Part shown: positions 28,113 to 37,344 of the stretch, in pieces | Layout of the letters: each line of letters starts with the position of its first letter | Numbering within the stretch: position 1 is the first letter of the stretch | Source of the DNA: Bradyrhizobium sp. BRP22 | Lineage (GTDB): Bacteria; Pseudomonadota; Alphaproteobacteria; Rhizobiales; Xanthobacteraceae | Reading direction: 5' to 3' | DNA: 51,290 nucleotides | Assembly (NCBI RefSeq): GCF_020194175.1 | Contig: NZ_JADYVX010000048.1 | Coordinates: 1-51,290 of the forward strand | Position numbers and translations under genes: made by a program | Notes under the pieces: model-generated | The model's database searches: none | Seen by the model: only the letters and a program-made list of their open reading frames with translations | What the model was told of the DNA's origin: nothing

Positions 28113-29211
28113 CCAGGCACATGAGTGCCGCCAACATCGTAAATGCGCTCGGCAATCCTGCGAGCTGGGCAAGCAAGCCAACGCCCGCGGGTCCAATGAG
28201 GATGCCAGCATAACCAACCGTGGTGATCGCCGCAATAGCAAGGCCTGCGGGCATTGCTCTCTGGGTGCCGGCGCGCCGGTACAGGACCGGCACGAGGTTA
28301 GATGCACCGAGTCCAATGAGCACGCATCCTGCCATCATAAACGCAACGACCCAGGCGGTTAGTAGGATTACGAAACCCGTGACTGCCAGCAGACTTCCAA
28401 ACACCAACGTGGCGCGGTCGCCGACACGTGCCACGATGGCGTCCCCGCCGAGACGCCCAACGGTCATGGCGACGGAGAACAAGATGAAGCCGAGCCCGCC
28501 CTGCGCTTCCGGGACAATGCCACGGTCCACGAGCAGCAAGGCACTCCAGTCGAGCATCGCGCCCTCAACCAGAAAAGTGATCGCCGCGAGCGCTGCGAGC
28601 AGGAGCACGACGGCGCGTGGCGTGACGAACAGCGGCCCCTGCTGCACCTCACCGCTTGGGGGCAATCGCGGCCACGTTAACATCATGGCGATCGCCATGA
28701 GGGCCGAGCAGATTAGGGTTGATGAAAGAGCCCCAACGTGTAGCCAGAGCAATGCTGTCATCGCAGCGGAGCCAGCAAATTCGCCGATGCTGAATTGCGC
28801 GTGAAAGCTGGACATTAGCGGACGCTTCGCTGCACGTTCCAGTTCGACCGCATTGATATTCGCAGCGACATCGATCGAGCCGAGCGAGGCGCCGAAGGCA
28901 ACCAGCGCTGCCCCCAGCGCCAGCGGCGTACCGGCAACCGCGAGCCAGGGCAGAGTGAGCACAATTCCGGACCCGCCGATCAGGATGATCGGTTTGCTGC
29001 CGTAGCGCGCGCTCAACAAACCCGTCAAAAGCATCGCAACCACCGAGCCGATGCCCAGCCAGAGCAGCAGAAAACCAAGAACTCCGTGATCGAGCGCCAG
29101 CCGTTCCTTCGCAAACGGCACCAGCGGTGCCCAGGAGGCAATGCCGAAGCCGGCGACGAAAAATGCAAGCCGCGTCGCGAGCCGGGCGGCGGCGTTATCG
29201 ACGGACATCAT
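28072..29211 (-). CDS. MFS transporter
   Basis: ATG at 29209-29211 (MMSVDNAAARLATRLAFFVA) is chosen; an upstream extension to 29394 is Arg-rich and unlikely. The protein has about twelve hydrophobic segments, starting FFVAGFGIASWAPLVPFAKE, VLGFLLLWLGIGSVVAMLLT and GLLSARYGSKPIILIGGSGI (the loop 2-3 G-x3-D/A-RYG-[RK] signature of the major facilitator superfamily). A central loop is followed by the second six-helix bundle ending TLSARTVTTETR. It resembles YbjJ-like sugar or drug exporters of the inner membrane; the substrate is unknown. It is a single-gene unit, convergent with the hypothetical gene at 27555-28112 with 41 bases of overlap. Confidence 0.87.
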   Translation of the reverse strand: MMSVDNAAARLATRLAFFVAGFGIASWAPLVPFAKERLALDHGVLGFLLLWLGIGSVVAMLLTGLLSARYGSKPIILIGGSGIVLTLPWLAVAGTPLALGAALVAFGASLGSIDVAANINAVELERAAKRPLMSSFHAQFSIGEFAGSAAMTALLWLHVGALSSTLICSALMAIAMMLTWPRLPPSGEVQQGPLFVTPRAVVLLLAALAAITFLVEGAMLDWSALLLVDRGIVPEAQGGLGFILFSVAMTVGRLGGDAIVARVGDRATLVFGSLLAVTGFVILLTAWVVAFMMAGCVLIGLGASNLVPVLYRRAGTQRAMPAGLAIAAITTVGYAGILIGPAGVGLLAQLAGLPSAFTMLAALMCLVTLSARTVTTETR

Positions 29212-29750
29212 CGAGGAATCCCGGAGGAAGACTTGGTGGTCTCCCGTTCGTAGACGCTTGGGGCATGACGGCGGCGAGCGTGTGCGGCTACCACCGGAGT
29301 TGAGGCCGCTCGAACATACTGTTTCATGTCCTCTCACAGCAACTTGGCGACGCGATCGGACGCGGAGGAGGTGCTTAGTCCGCCCCTGGAGCATCGTCGC
29401 GTGTCAGACCGGTGATGGTGCGCCAATGAAGCAAGACGCGTGCCGATTTGCTAGGACGTTCTGCAGTGCAGTAGCGTTAGCGGTTGAGATTGGTCTCAAT
29501 GCTGATAAGACCGCCAATAAATTCAGCAGTTCGGTCACGCCTTTCAGGTGACCAACGGTTCCGTTTGTGAGTGCAAGGTAACGGCTAGAGAGCGCGCAGG
29601 GGACCCTGAAGACCGGGCTCTTGTCCGGCAGGATGAAGTCCTGCGCCGCCAGTACTGTCGATCACAACATTGGTTGTAGTTGAAGCATCGACGTGGAGCC
29701 GCACCCCCTGGCCCGACTGCCCGAAGCCGATGTCTGGGCGAATTGCTCTA

Positions 29751-30589
29751 GTCTGTACCCAATGCAGCCTCCCGCTGAGGCAAAGTCAGATTCAAGACCT
29801 CCGAGTCGAGGGGGGCTTGATGGGGCAGAAGCTGTACTGGCTGAGCGAAGTGGAATGGAAGCGGATTGAACAGCTATTGCCGCGTGGGCGGCGCGGTGCT
29901 CACCGCGTGGACGACCGACGTGTGATCAGCGGGATCCTTCACATGCTGCGATCGGGCGCTCGCTGGCGAGACTGCCCGGCAGATTACGGCCCCTACACGA
30001 CAATCTATAACCGCTTCAATCGCTGGAGCCGCCAAGGCGTGTGGGGCAATATTTTCTACGCCTTGACCGGCTCAACCGGCCGGGTCGGGACAATGTCCAT
30101 CGACGCGACCCACATCAAAGCCCACCGCTCGGCGGTGGGCGCAAAAGGGGGGACTTCCAGCAAGCGGTCGGCCGCTCGCGAGGCGGACGCACCACCAAAA
30201 TCCACGCGCTGACAGAGGATCACGGACGTCCGATCGCCTTCGTGATCACTCCTGGCAATTGCCATGACCTCACGGCGGCACGCGATCTGCTGCCTGCCGT
30301 CTCTCCTGCGCGACGATTGCTGGCTGACAGGGCCTATGACGCCAATAGCCTGCGTGAGTGGTTGGCCGAGCGCGGAACAAAGGCAGTAATTCCGCCCAAC
30401 CCAACTCGCAAGCATCCGCACCGATACGACGTGAAGGCCTACAAAGGACGCAATCTTATCGAGCGCATGTTTTGCCGCCTCAAAGACTTCAGGCGAATTG
30501 CGACCCCTGGGACAAGCGAGCCGACAACTTCCTCTCCGCCATCCTCCTGGCCGTTGCCGTCACGTGGTGGATCAATTGAGTCCGGACCC
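29751..30589 (+). mobile_element. IS5-family (IS427-like) insertion sequence, about 840 bp
   Basis: Left end GTCTGTACCCAAT and the reverse complement of the right end GTCCGGACTCAAT match at 10 of 13 positions (the right end may carry one or two more bases). The element is flanked by TA on both sides (29749-29750, 30590-30591); the right TA is also the left flank of the IS630-type element. It carries the two overlapping transposase frames typical of IS427-type elements. Confidence 0.65.
29820..30579 (+). pseudogene. IS5/IS427-type transposase (two frames, plus a C-terminal frameshift)
   Basis: ATG at 29820 opens MGQKLYWLSEVEWKRIEQLL, VISGILHMLRSGARWRDCPA and STGRVGTMSIDATHIKAHRS. The reading then continues in the next frame with GRSRGGRTTKIHALTEDHGR, RRLLADRAYDANSLREWL and NLIERMFCRLKDFRRIAT. 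A programmed frameshift between the two is normal for this group. However, a further shift near 30510 puts the end (KRADNFLSAILLAVAVTWWI) in a third frame, ending at 30579. The Asp-Asp-Glu triad (SIDATH, LADRAYD, ERMF) is visible, but the last shift probably inactivates the enzyme. Confidence 0.75.
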
Positions 30590-30591
30590 TA

Positions 30592-31254
30592 GTCATCTGG
30601 AACGCAAGTTCGTGAGGTTAGTTGATCGCTCGAATCTCTAGAGAGGAGAGCGCTGGTGGCGAATGCAGGTGTGAAAGGCCGGCCGATCGCGCCGTTGGTG
30701 CTGAGTCCGCAGGAGCGGGCATACTTGGAGAGGCAAGTTCGTCGTCATCGTGTAGCCCGATCGCTATCTGAGCGGTGCCGCGCGATCCTGCGGTGTGCAG
30801 ATGGTCTGCCAAGCAATTCTGTGGCTGCCGAACTTGGCATCCATGAACACACCGTTGGCAAGTGGCGCCGCCGATTCTTGAAGGATCGCTGTGATGGCCC
30901 CGCCGGATGTGGACGGCGTTCGGCTTGCAGCCGCACCGCAGCCAGACATTTAAGCTGTCGAGCGATCCGCTATTCGTCGACAAGGTGCGCGATATTGTCG
31001 GGCTTTACCTGTCCCCACCGAACCGAGCCGTTGTCCTCAGTGTCGATGAGAAAAGCCAGATCCAGGCACTCGATCGCGAGCAGCCAGTCTTGCCGATGGG
31101 CTCGAGGCCGACATCCGTACCTTCATGAACGGCACAACGATAACCCGAAGCCCTTCAAATGGACCAAGTCCGCAGACCAGATCTTGGCTTCCGTCAAACG
31201 CTTCTGCCACAAAGCCCAGCAGACTTTATGTGGCGAACTTTAGATTCACGTGAC
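30592..31254 (+). mobile_element. IS630-family element, internally deleted
   Basis: The element starts GTCATCTGGAACGCAAG and ends with an imperfect inverse (GAACTTTAGATTCACGTGAC), flanked by TA at both sides. The transposase opens at GTG 30656 (VANAGVKGRPIAPLVLSPQE, ILRCADGLPSNSVAAELGIH) and loses about 140 bases after DRCDG. It resumes in another frame (MWTAFGLQPHRSQTFKLSSD, AVVLSVDEKSQIQALDR) and again in a third for the tail (KPFKWTKSADQILASVKRFC). The first Asp of the DDE triad (SVDEKSQ) is present; the region with the second Asp and Glu is gone. An inverted, differently truncated copy lies at 48152-48671. Confidence 0.8.
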
Positions 31255-31589
31255 TAGAAACATGGTCTCACAACTGATCGTTTAGGAAGCGGTAAGCCAT
31301 CGGCCGATCGGCCATCTACGCGCAGGCGGCACCATCCTCAACGCGATTGGCGCGGTTCTCAGCCTCTGCGCCACGGCGGGCGGGCATTCCGACAATGGCG
31401 CACACAAAGCGCAATTTGCTGGCATGTCGTGCTGTGGACGTCGAGGCTTCTTCCGTGCGATCAAGCGCTACCAAATCAGGTAGGTCCGACATGTTTGCAC
31501 ATTGTGATACCTTCTGATGGTTGACAGATCGGAACTGAGCTAGGAACCACTCAGCACGTAGCAATCCTTTTCAGGCCAGGAGATGTCGA

Positions 31590-32009
31590 ATGCCCGCCAC
31601 TACAGCCGAAAACGAAAAACGCGAACGGCAAACACGTGAACTGCCCGAACTGTCCCAGGCATCCGCTTCTGGTGCAGGTGGCGCCGCCGATGACGTTGGA
31701 AAGTCAGCGGCAGCTGCATCGCGGGTTTCGATTACGTTAGCGGAATGGCAGAAACTAATCGAAGGGACAAGAAGTCTGCTCGCTGAGGTACTAAAGGATG
31801 GATTAGCGTTGACTGCGTCCTCTCTGCAAGACCAGGCCAATTTTCTGAAGAACCTTGCAGAGGCCAAGAACCTCTCTGAGTTGCTGAAGTGCCACCTAAA
31901 CTTCGCGGAGCAATCCTGGTCGAGGTCCTTCAGCGAAGGCTCGAAGATGCTGGATCATCTCAAAACGCAGCAATCATCTGCGGCAAGGTCAGCAATCCGC
32001 CAAGCATGA
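31590..32009 (+). CDS. phasin-family protein
   Basis: ATG at 31590 has AGGAG nine bases upstream. The 139-residue protein has a low-complexity Glu/Ala/Ser-rich N-terminus (about residues 1-45). The phasin-type amphipathic helical part follows: ITLAEWQKLIEGTRSLLAEV, LQDQANFLKNLAEAKNLSEL, LKCHLNFAEQSWSRSFSEGS, KMLDHLK. Phasins coat polyhydroxybutyrate granules and control their size; rhizobia accumulate PHB in nodules. The segment around the conserved CH-x2-F-x3-W fits the granule-binding repeat. It is a single-gene unit flanked by IS fragments. Assignment is by motif pattern, not alignment. Confidence 0.75.
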   Translation: MPATTAENEKRERQTRELPELSQASASGAGGAADDVGKSAAAASRVSITLAEWQKLIEGTRSLLAEVLKDGLALTASSLQDQANFLKNLAEAKNLSELLKCHLNFAEQSWSRSFSEGSKMLDHLKTQQSSAARSAIRQA

Positions 32010-32189
32010 AACAAGGGCCGACCGCGCTCTACTGTCTCCAAGATCCGGGCGGTACGTCGCGGTTGGGATATCCCGACCGATTGTGATAACCCCTTGAGAC
32101 GCTCCCGGAGGTGGTGCTCAACAACTCCAGTTTGGCACATTGATGCCCTCGGCGGGGCGTTTACATGGGGTAATCGCAGGAGCGAGTTG

Positions 32190-32620
32190 TCCTAGTCACG
32201 TGAATCTGGGGATGTCCCGATCTGGCTGCGCTGGTGAACTGGCTGCCCTGATCGGTGTTGAAGATCTCCGGCCGCCCGAAGCGGGCAAAGGCTTCCTGCA
32301 GCTCATCGACGCAGAAGGAACACGTCCATCGTGTTCGATAGCCGCCAGCACCGCCCGCCTCGCCCAGTCCATGATCGCCACGAGATAAAGGAAGCCTCGG
32401 CCGATCGGAATGTAGGTGATGTCGGCGCACCAGACCTGGTTGGGGCGCTCGATCGCGAGGCCCCGCAGGAGATAGGGGAAGATCTGGTGCTCCGGCGCGG
32501 GCTTGCTGGTGCGGGGCTTCGGCCCGAGCGCCGCGATCCCCATCTTGCGCATCAGCCGCTGCACGCGCTTGCGATTGAGGGCATGGCCCTCCGAGCGCAC
32601 CATTCCAGAAAAACGCATTT
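32190..32620 (-). pseudogene. IS3-family transposase (OrfB), central fragment
   Basis: The minus strand reads NRKRVQRLMRKMGIAALGPK, LAIERPNQVWCADITYIPIG, RGFLYLVAIMDWARRAVLA and, after a frameshift, VDELQEAFARFGRPEIFNTD and QGSQFTS. These are the HTH linker and the first two catalytic Asp regions (ADITYIP, NTDQGSQFTS) of IS3-type integrase domains. N- and C-terminal parts are missing. It is related to the copy at 34490-35417. Confidence 0.8.
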
Positions 32621-32744
32621 GATTTTCCTTAGGTTTTTTGCGCTGGTGCACCCACCTAGCCCTGTGGTCGGTGCATAGAATGTTCACGCTTTTCTGCGAC
32701 GAATTGGGGTTCGAATTGTCCCGGTCACGAAGCAGCGTGAGCCA

Positions 32745-33080
32745 ATGGAGACGTGCGCCGTCAATACATTGGAGCGCATTCTGCGCGACTACGGGCCGGA
32801 GCATTTGAGGTCGGTGTTGATTACGATCGTCGAGACCACGAATAACAAGCGCCAGCTTGTGGCGCCCGTGATCTGGGCTGTGTCCGACATCCTCCTGGCG
32901 CATCCCTCTTGGTTCGGTGGCGAGCTGTTGGATGCGTTCGACGAAATCGACCTTGCCGGGCTGCATGACTTGGCGAAGGCCAATCGGCGGGCCGCGCAAC
33001 CGCTGCAAGTCCTGTCAACGATGTTGTTCGAGCGGCTTCGGTCGCGTTTCAAGGTGGAAGTGCAGGAGAAGCTGATATGA
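32745..33080 (+). CDS. hypothetical protein, 111 aa, first gene of a tiny-gene cassette
   Basis: The frame opens at ATG 32745 (METCAVNTLERILRDYGPEH) and continues LRSVLITIVETTNNKRQLVA, PVIWAVSDILLAHPSWFGGE, LLDAFDEIDLAGLHDLAKAN to 33080. The same frame is open upstream to about 32685 (RIVPVTKQREP), so the real start may be earlier or was cut off by the IS3 fragment. It is helical and soluble. Similar proteins occur in phage-like or plasmid-like gene clusters (recalled; inference). Its stop overlaps the next start (ATGA at 33077-33080). Confidence 0.6.
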   Translation: METCAVNTLERILRDYGPEHLRSVLITIVETTNNKRQLVAPVIWAVSDILLAHPSWFGGELLDAFDEIDLAGLHDLAKANRRAAQPLQVLSTMLFERLRSRFKVEVQEKLI

Positions 33081-33274
33081 GTGCTGTGGCTCTAACGGAC
33101 ATGGACCGCGCTCGGCTCGAAGCAATCAAGAAGGGCGCAGCGATGGACCATCCCTGCGAGGAGCTGTTCCTTGAAATTCTGAATCATATTCGGGGGGGCA
33201 ATGCCGACGTGGAAATGATCGAGATGGCCGGCGCGTTGCTGGAAGTGCAATGGGAGTCCGGAGGCCGGAGTTGA
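33077..33274 (+). CDS. hypothetical protein, 65 aa, second gene of cassette
   Basis: ATG 33077 overlaps the previous stop. The product is a small acidic helical protein: MSAVALTDMDRARLEAIKKG, AAMDHPCEELFLEILNHIRG, NADVEMIEMAGALLEVQWES. It has no membrane segment or signal. The 4-base overlap indicates coupled translation with its neighbour. Family not recognised; phage/plasmid-type accessory gene by context. Confidence 0.55.
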   Translation: MSAVALTDMDRARLEAIKKGAAMDHPCEELFLEILNHIRGGNADVEMIEMAGALLEVQWESGGRS

Positions 33275-33275
33275 G

Positions 33276-33638
33276 GTGCTTCCGTCCGGGCAATCGACGA
33301 TCGAACGGTTCAGAGGATGGCAATGGCAATTGCAATTGAATAACGATGATGCGCTGTTGAAACTGCCGGCGCAGCAATTGGGGTTACAAGCGCGGGCAAT
33401 TTCGACTATCAACACGGACATGGCGGCGCGGGTGTGGGGGACTATGGGCCGACACTTCGTTCCCCTGATCTCATCCCGCGCCGTCATCCTTCCCGGCGGC
33501 TCCGCTGCCAATCTCCTCGAATCTAAGGGCGCCGCAAGGCGACTTGAGAAGCAGCCCGGCGGGCAACGCGCCGTAGACGGGGGGAGAAGCGGCGAAGCGC
33601 CTTGGAAGGGCAAGGGGGCGTGTGGTGGTGACGGTTGA
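33276..33638 (+). CDS. hypothetical protein, 120 aa, third gene of cassette
   Basis: GTG at 33276 follows the previous stop by one base. The N-terminal half (RFRGWQWQLQLNNDDALLKL, AQQLGLQARAISTINTDMAA) looks structured; the C-terminal half is Gly/Lys/Arg-rich and less convincing. Its TGA overlaps the TTG start of the next frame. No family recognised. Confidence 0.4.
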   Translation: MLPSGQSTIERFRGWQWQLQLNNDDALLKLPAQQLGLQARAISTINTDMAARVWGTMGRHFVPLISSRAVILPGGSAANLLESKGAARRLEKQPGGQRAVDGGRSGEAPWKGKGACGGDG

Positions 33639-33865
33639 TTTCCCGTTCGGCCCTGGCGAAGGGGATCTGCGGCGAGTTCAAGGCCAAGGTTTTCAGCGTG
33701 GTCCGGCGCTATGGCGGCCAGGATTTCGCGGTGGTAGTCGACGCCAAGGGGCGGACTCACCACAAGCATTTCAGCGAATTGCGGCTGCTGCAATGGGTGG
33801 CCACTATCCTGTCACGTACGGCTTGGATCGCGCGGCCCCGGTGCTGTGGCGGTGCACCGCGATGA
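33635..33865 (+). CDS. hypothetical protein, 76 aa, fourth gene of cassette
   Basis: TTG at 33635 overlaps the previous stop (TTGA). The first 50 residues read well (ALAKGICGEFKAKVFSVVRR, YGGQDFAVVVDAKGRTHHKH); the end is Arg/Cys-rich and probably truncated or shifted. Fits the same small-gene operon. Function unknown. Confidence 0.4.
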   Translation: MISRSALAKGICGEFKAKVFSVVRRYGGQDFAVVVDAKGRTHHKHFSELRLLQWVATILSRTAWIARPRCCGGAPR

Positions 33866-33981
33866 TGTAGTCAGGTGTTCACTTCTGACCTAAGCGGATC
33901 TTACGATCTCTCAAACCAATACCGCTCATGACCCTGGCTGTGTGAAAAGCCACGAGTCGGGTACGATTCCTCCGTTTCCTG

Positions 33982-34719
33982 ATGGGGATACGGATGGGAC
34001 GCTTCGTTGAAGGCGCGGACAGATCCCAGCTGACGCTCTTGCCGGAATGCCTGGAGGATTGGGTAAGCGAGGACAACACGGTCCATGTGATCGATGTGTT
34101 CGTCGAGGCGCTTGACCTGCATGGACTGGGGTTTGAGCGTGTGATCGCCAAGCAGACGGGCCGGCCCTCCTATCATCCAGCAGTCCTTCTGAAGCTTTAC
34201 ATCTTCGGTTATCTCAATCGGGTGCAATCCAGTCGCCGCCTGGAACGTGAGGCGTGCCGCAATATCGAGGTGATGTGGCTGATTGGCCGCCTGGCTCCCG
34301 ATCATAAGACGATCGCCGATTTCCGGAAGGACAATGGTGCGGCGATCCGGAAGGTTTGTGCGAAGTTCATTGCACTATGCCGGCAAATGGGCCTGTTGCA
34401 GACCCCAAGCGTCGCAATCGACGGCAGCAAGTTCAAGGCGGTGAACAACCGAGACCGCAACTTCACGCATGCCAAGATGGCGAGGCGGATGCTCGATCGC
34501 GCCGACATGGCGCTGTCGATCCGCCGGCAATGCATGTTACTTGGCATCGCGCGTTCCGGGGTCTACCGGCCGCCACGGCCGGCCAACGACAACGATCTTG
34601 CCCTGATGCGGCGCCTCGACGAGCTGTTCACCGCCTGGCCGTTCCTGGGCTCGCGGCGAATGACCGCGATGCTGAAGACTGAGGGGCTTCGGTCAATCGC
34701 AAGCGCGTGCAGCGGTTGA
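33982..34719 (+). pseudogene. chimeric transposase ORF: IS1182-type N-terminus fused to IS3-type OrfB
   Basis: Residues 1 to about 170 are an IS1182-family transposase (MGRFVEGADRSQLTLLPECL, GRPSYHPAVLLKLYIFGYLN, RVQSSRRLEREACRNIEVMW, IADFRKDNG, SVAIDGSKFKAVNNRDRNF). At about 34490 the same frame passes without stop into the start of an IS3-type OrfB (ALSIRRQCMLLGIARSGVYR, PPRPANDNDLALMRRLDELF, WPFLGSRRMTAML). The IS1182 half keeps only the first Asp region. It is the product of IS-into-IS insertion or deletion, not a working enzyme of either family, though the in-frame fusion leaves both DNA-binding parts in one open frame. Confidence 0.8.
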
Positions 34720-35417
34720 TGCGCAAAATGGGCTCGCGGTCGTTGGGACCAAGGCCGAACACGACGAGGCCGGCGCCGGGCCACAAGATCTATCCCTATC
34801 TGTTGCGCGCAACATGAGGATTGACCGGCCGAACCAGGTGTGGGCGGCCGACATCACCTATCTGCCCATCGGCCGCGGCTTTCTTTATCTCGTCCCCATC
34901 ATCGGCTGGGCGAGCCGTGCGGTTCTGGCGTGGCGGTTGTCGAACACGATGGACGTCTCGTTCTGCGTGGCGGCTCTGGACGAGGCGCTGGCGAAGTATG
35001 GCACGCCGGAGATCACAGCGCGATGCGAAGCATCGTCGCGACAACACCGACCAGGGCAGCCAGTTCACCAGTGCGACCGTCACCGGCGCGTTGGCGGGCG
35101 CAGGGATCAAGATCTCCATGGATGGCCGCGGTCGTTGGATGGACAATGTCTTCATCGAGCGGCTGTGGCGGTCGCTTAAGCATGAGGACATCTATCCCAA
35201 GGGCTATGCCGACGGCCGCCAGGCCAAGGCAGGGGTCGCGAGCTGGATCGCCTTCTACAACGATCGTCGCCTTCATCAGGCGCACGGCTATCGCACGCCG
35301 ATGGCGGTCTGGCGCGAACGGATGCAGGCCGCCAAGGCTGTGGACATGGTGGACAACGCTGACGGGTTGACCACATGCCCACAGCAACTGCAGCAGACAG
35401 AGTCTCTGGCAGCGTGA
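34720..35417 (+). pseudogene. IS3-family OrfB, catalytic part, frameshifted
   Basis: The sequence continues the IS3 OrfB begun in the chimeric frame, shifted by one base near 34690: RIDRPNQVWAADITYLPIGR, GFLYLVPIIGWASRAVLAWR, then after a short insertion near 35025 NTDQGSQFTSATVTGALAGA, GIKISMDGRGRWMDNVFIER and LWRSLKHEDIYPKGYADGRQ. It ends TESLAA at 35417. All three catalytic acidic regions (Asp, Asp, Glu in NVFIERLWRS) are present but not in one frame. Confidence 0.8.
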
Positions 35418-35820
35418 TAAAAACAGATCAGGAGCGGTCAGTTTCCAACTCACAAACCGGTTCAAGTGGTCCCGCTCCCCGGGTCCATTTCACAATCGAC
35501 CGACGTGGCGCCGAGATCAAGGAAATCTCATCGCATGCCTAGGAGACGATCGCACTCTTTCGCCAACACAGTGACGAGGTTCATGGGTTCGTCGGATCAT
35601 TGACATCTGAAGCCGATCTCCTCTCGCAATGGCGAGGCTACAATCGTGGACAAGGCTTCTCGTCGGATTCGATGCAGACTGGCTTTTGCAGAACGCTGCG
35701 GCGCAGGGATTTGATATCACGCCCATCCTCTATGACCCAGAGAAGCGACGAGCGACAGCTGACGGGGCGGTAAGACATCCCCTCCGGACCGACGATCACT
35801 CATCGACGGTTCCAAAGTAA
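35418..35820. other. no recognisable gene
   Basis: Contains the right flank of the IS3 fragment and a short open plus frame (35629-35820; LLVGFDADWLLQNAAAQGFD) without ribosome binding site. I see nothing else that I can support. Confidence 0.3.
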
Positions 35821-36558
35821 TCACTTCAAGATCACGTCCCAATGGTTGATGTCAAAGCTTAGTCCGCCTGGGGATGAGGTGATCTCAACGCCGTACTGGA
35901 CGCTGCCGACGATTATGTCACCGAAGTATCTTTTCGACTTGATCCATTGCAGGATACTCTTGATGTCAACGGTCTCGCTGTTAGTCTTGGAAGTGCGCAG
36001 GAACGAGATGACTTTGTGGTTGTTCCAGCCTTCAAACACATTCCAAGTCGCTCCGCCCACATTGATGCCCGTGTAGACTGGAATCGCCGCAGTCCCTGAA
36101 GAATTATACTTGTAAGAGATGGGCTTAACATCGCCGCTTCCGTCTGGATTCCCGGTGTAATTGGTCCAGAGCATTATCTCATAGGCTTTTGAGCTGTCCC
36201 AGATATCGTAGGCGAAATTCCAACGGCCGGCAGTCGGGACGCTATGGTTGAAGCTCGAGCTCAGGTCCTTGATCGCGCTCAGCGGTTTCCCAATATTGAA
36301 AGCCTCGTGGGGATAGCTCTTGATGCCGCCGCTATCAGGTTGGTTTGACCACACGCTCCATTGATTGACCGCGTACACAGAGATCGTTTGAGGCCCAGGA
36401 CTCTGGCCATATACGTCATTGTTCCAGGAGTAGCCATTAAGGGAATAAGTACCGTATTTATCGCTCGAACTCCAGATAGGCGCTTTCGCGGACGCTGGGA
36501 ATAGCGCAATCATAGCAAGAGGCAGCGCAAGTACTTTTACCTTCCACAACTCAGACAT
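35821..36558 (-). CDS. secreted GH12 endo-beta-1,4-glucanase
   Basis: ATG at 36556-36558 with GGTGGAGA upstream is preferred over a 35-codon extension. The 245-residue protein has a Sec-type signal peptide (MSELWKVKVLALPLAMIALF, cut near ASAKA), then the GH12 jelly-roll: KYGTYSLNGYSWNNDVYGQS, QTISVYAVNQWSVWSNQPDS, YPHEAFNIGK, AYDIWDSSKAYEIMLWTNY. E127 (in YEIMLW) is the expected nucleophile and E225 (in SVQYGVEITSSPGG) the acid/base. Both are intact and length is normal for the family. It hydrolyses beta-1,4-glucan or xyloglucan in plant walls. Rhizobia of this type secrete GH12 enzymes (GunA-like) in symbiosis; that role is inference here. Single-gene unit, AT-richer than its surroundings, suggesting transfer. 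Confidence 0.88.
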   Translation of the reverse strand: MSELWKVKVLALPLAMIALFPASAKAPIWSSSDKYGTYSLNGYSWNNDVYGQSPGPQTISVYAVNQWSVWSNQPDSGGIKSYPHEAFNIGKPLSAIKDLSSSFNHSVPTAGRWNFAYDIWDSSKAYEIMLWTNYTGNPDGSGDVKPISYKYNSSGTAAIPVYTGINVGGATWNVFEGWNNHKVISFLRTSKTNSETVDIKSILQWIKSKRYFGDIIVGSVQYGVEITSSPGGLSFDINHWDVILK

Positions 36559-37344
36559 TCTAATCTCCACCTGAGACCGACCCCGCCAGCCAATCAGTAG
36601 TAAGCAAAACTGAGGCCAGTCCAAGCACGGGCCAACCTTCCTTTGGCGCCTCGATATTCGCATGAGGAGGGCCGGTTACGTCAGCTTGGGGTATTCGCTT
36701 AAATGTCGCGCGACGAAGAGCTCGCTATGGTGACCAGCCCTTCCATGACAACGTTCCGGTGCAACTTACGCGGCGGAACATTATCGAGGCTACTGGCCTT
36801 TTTGCCGAGGATGCCCACGATGCCACTATACTGCCGACGAAGCAGATCCGCCGTGTTCGGGGATCGACACTACCATGTCGGACACGCGACAAACGATGGC
36901 CCGACAAAGCTGCGCCCATCGGCAGTGCTAAAAATGCTCAAGAAGACATCGCGATTGATCAAGTCACAACGACAGCGGAATGCCGAGCTGCACTCCGGGA
37001 AGCCGCCTTCGAGAGCTGATCGCGGCCTCGTGGGAGCGCCGCTACAGGTCGCCTTCGCGGCCGAAGTCTCTCCGCGAGATCATGAAGAAGGAAAGCAATG
37101 AGCGCGACTGACCACTGGTGAGTCGTGCGACATGCGGATCTTTCTTTACACCCGTCTCTGGGTGCTCAAATATCTTCTGCGGCGGGTCAGATATCCCCTT
37201 CCACATCGGTCACAGATAGGGAGGCTCTTCTATGATGCTATTCAGGATAGTCTTTGCAGTAGCCGCTACCTTGTTAACCAGGGATGCATTTGCGGAGCCG
37301 GGGATCTGGATCGGGACAGCCCCATTTTGCTTTGGGTCGCCAGC
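36559..37344. other. no recognisable gene; possible small-ORF remnants
   Basis: A plus frame (36759-37019; RRNIIEATGLFAEDAHDATI, LPTKQIRRVRGSTLP) is protein-like but lacks a supported start. A half-site reminiscent of a tts box (CGTCAGCTT near 36677) lies on the plus strand but its second half does not match. Confidence 0.3.

Noticed and set aside
32620..33008. N-terminal extension of the minus-strand frame covering the IS3 fragment
   Set aside because: Only the part below 32620 matches IS3 OrfB; the rest is antisense to the plus-strand gene at 32745.
33092..33793. 233-codon minus-strand frame
   Set aside because: It opposes a chain of overlapping plus-strand small genes with better protein character; Pro/Arg-rich and motif-free.
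36670..36705. Possible tts box (type III regulon) with CGTCAGCTT
   Set aside because: Only the first half matches; the expected TCGAAAGCT half is absent and the orientation does not point to the GH12 gene.
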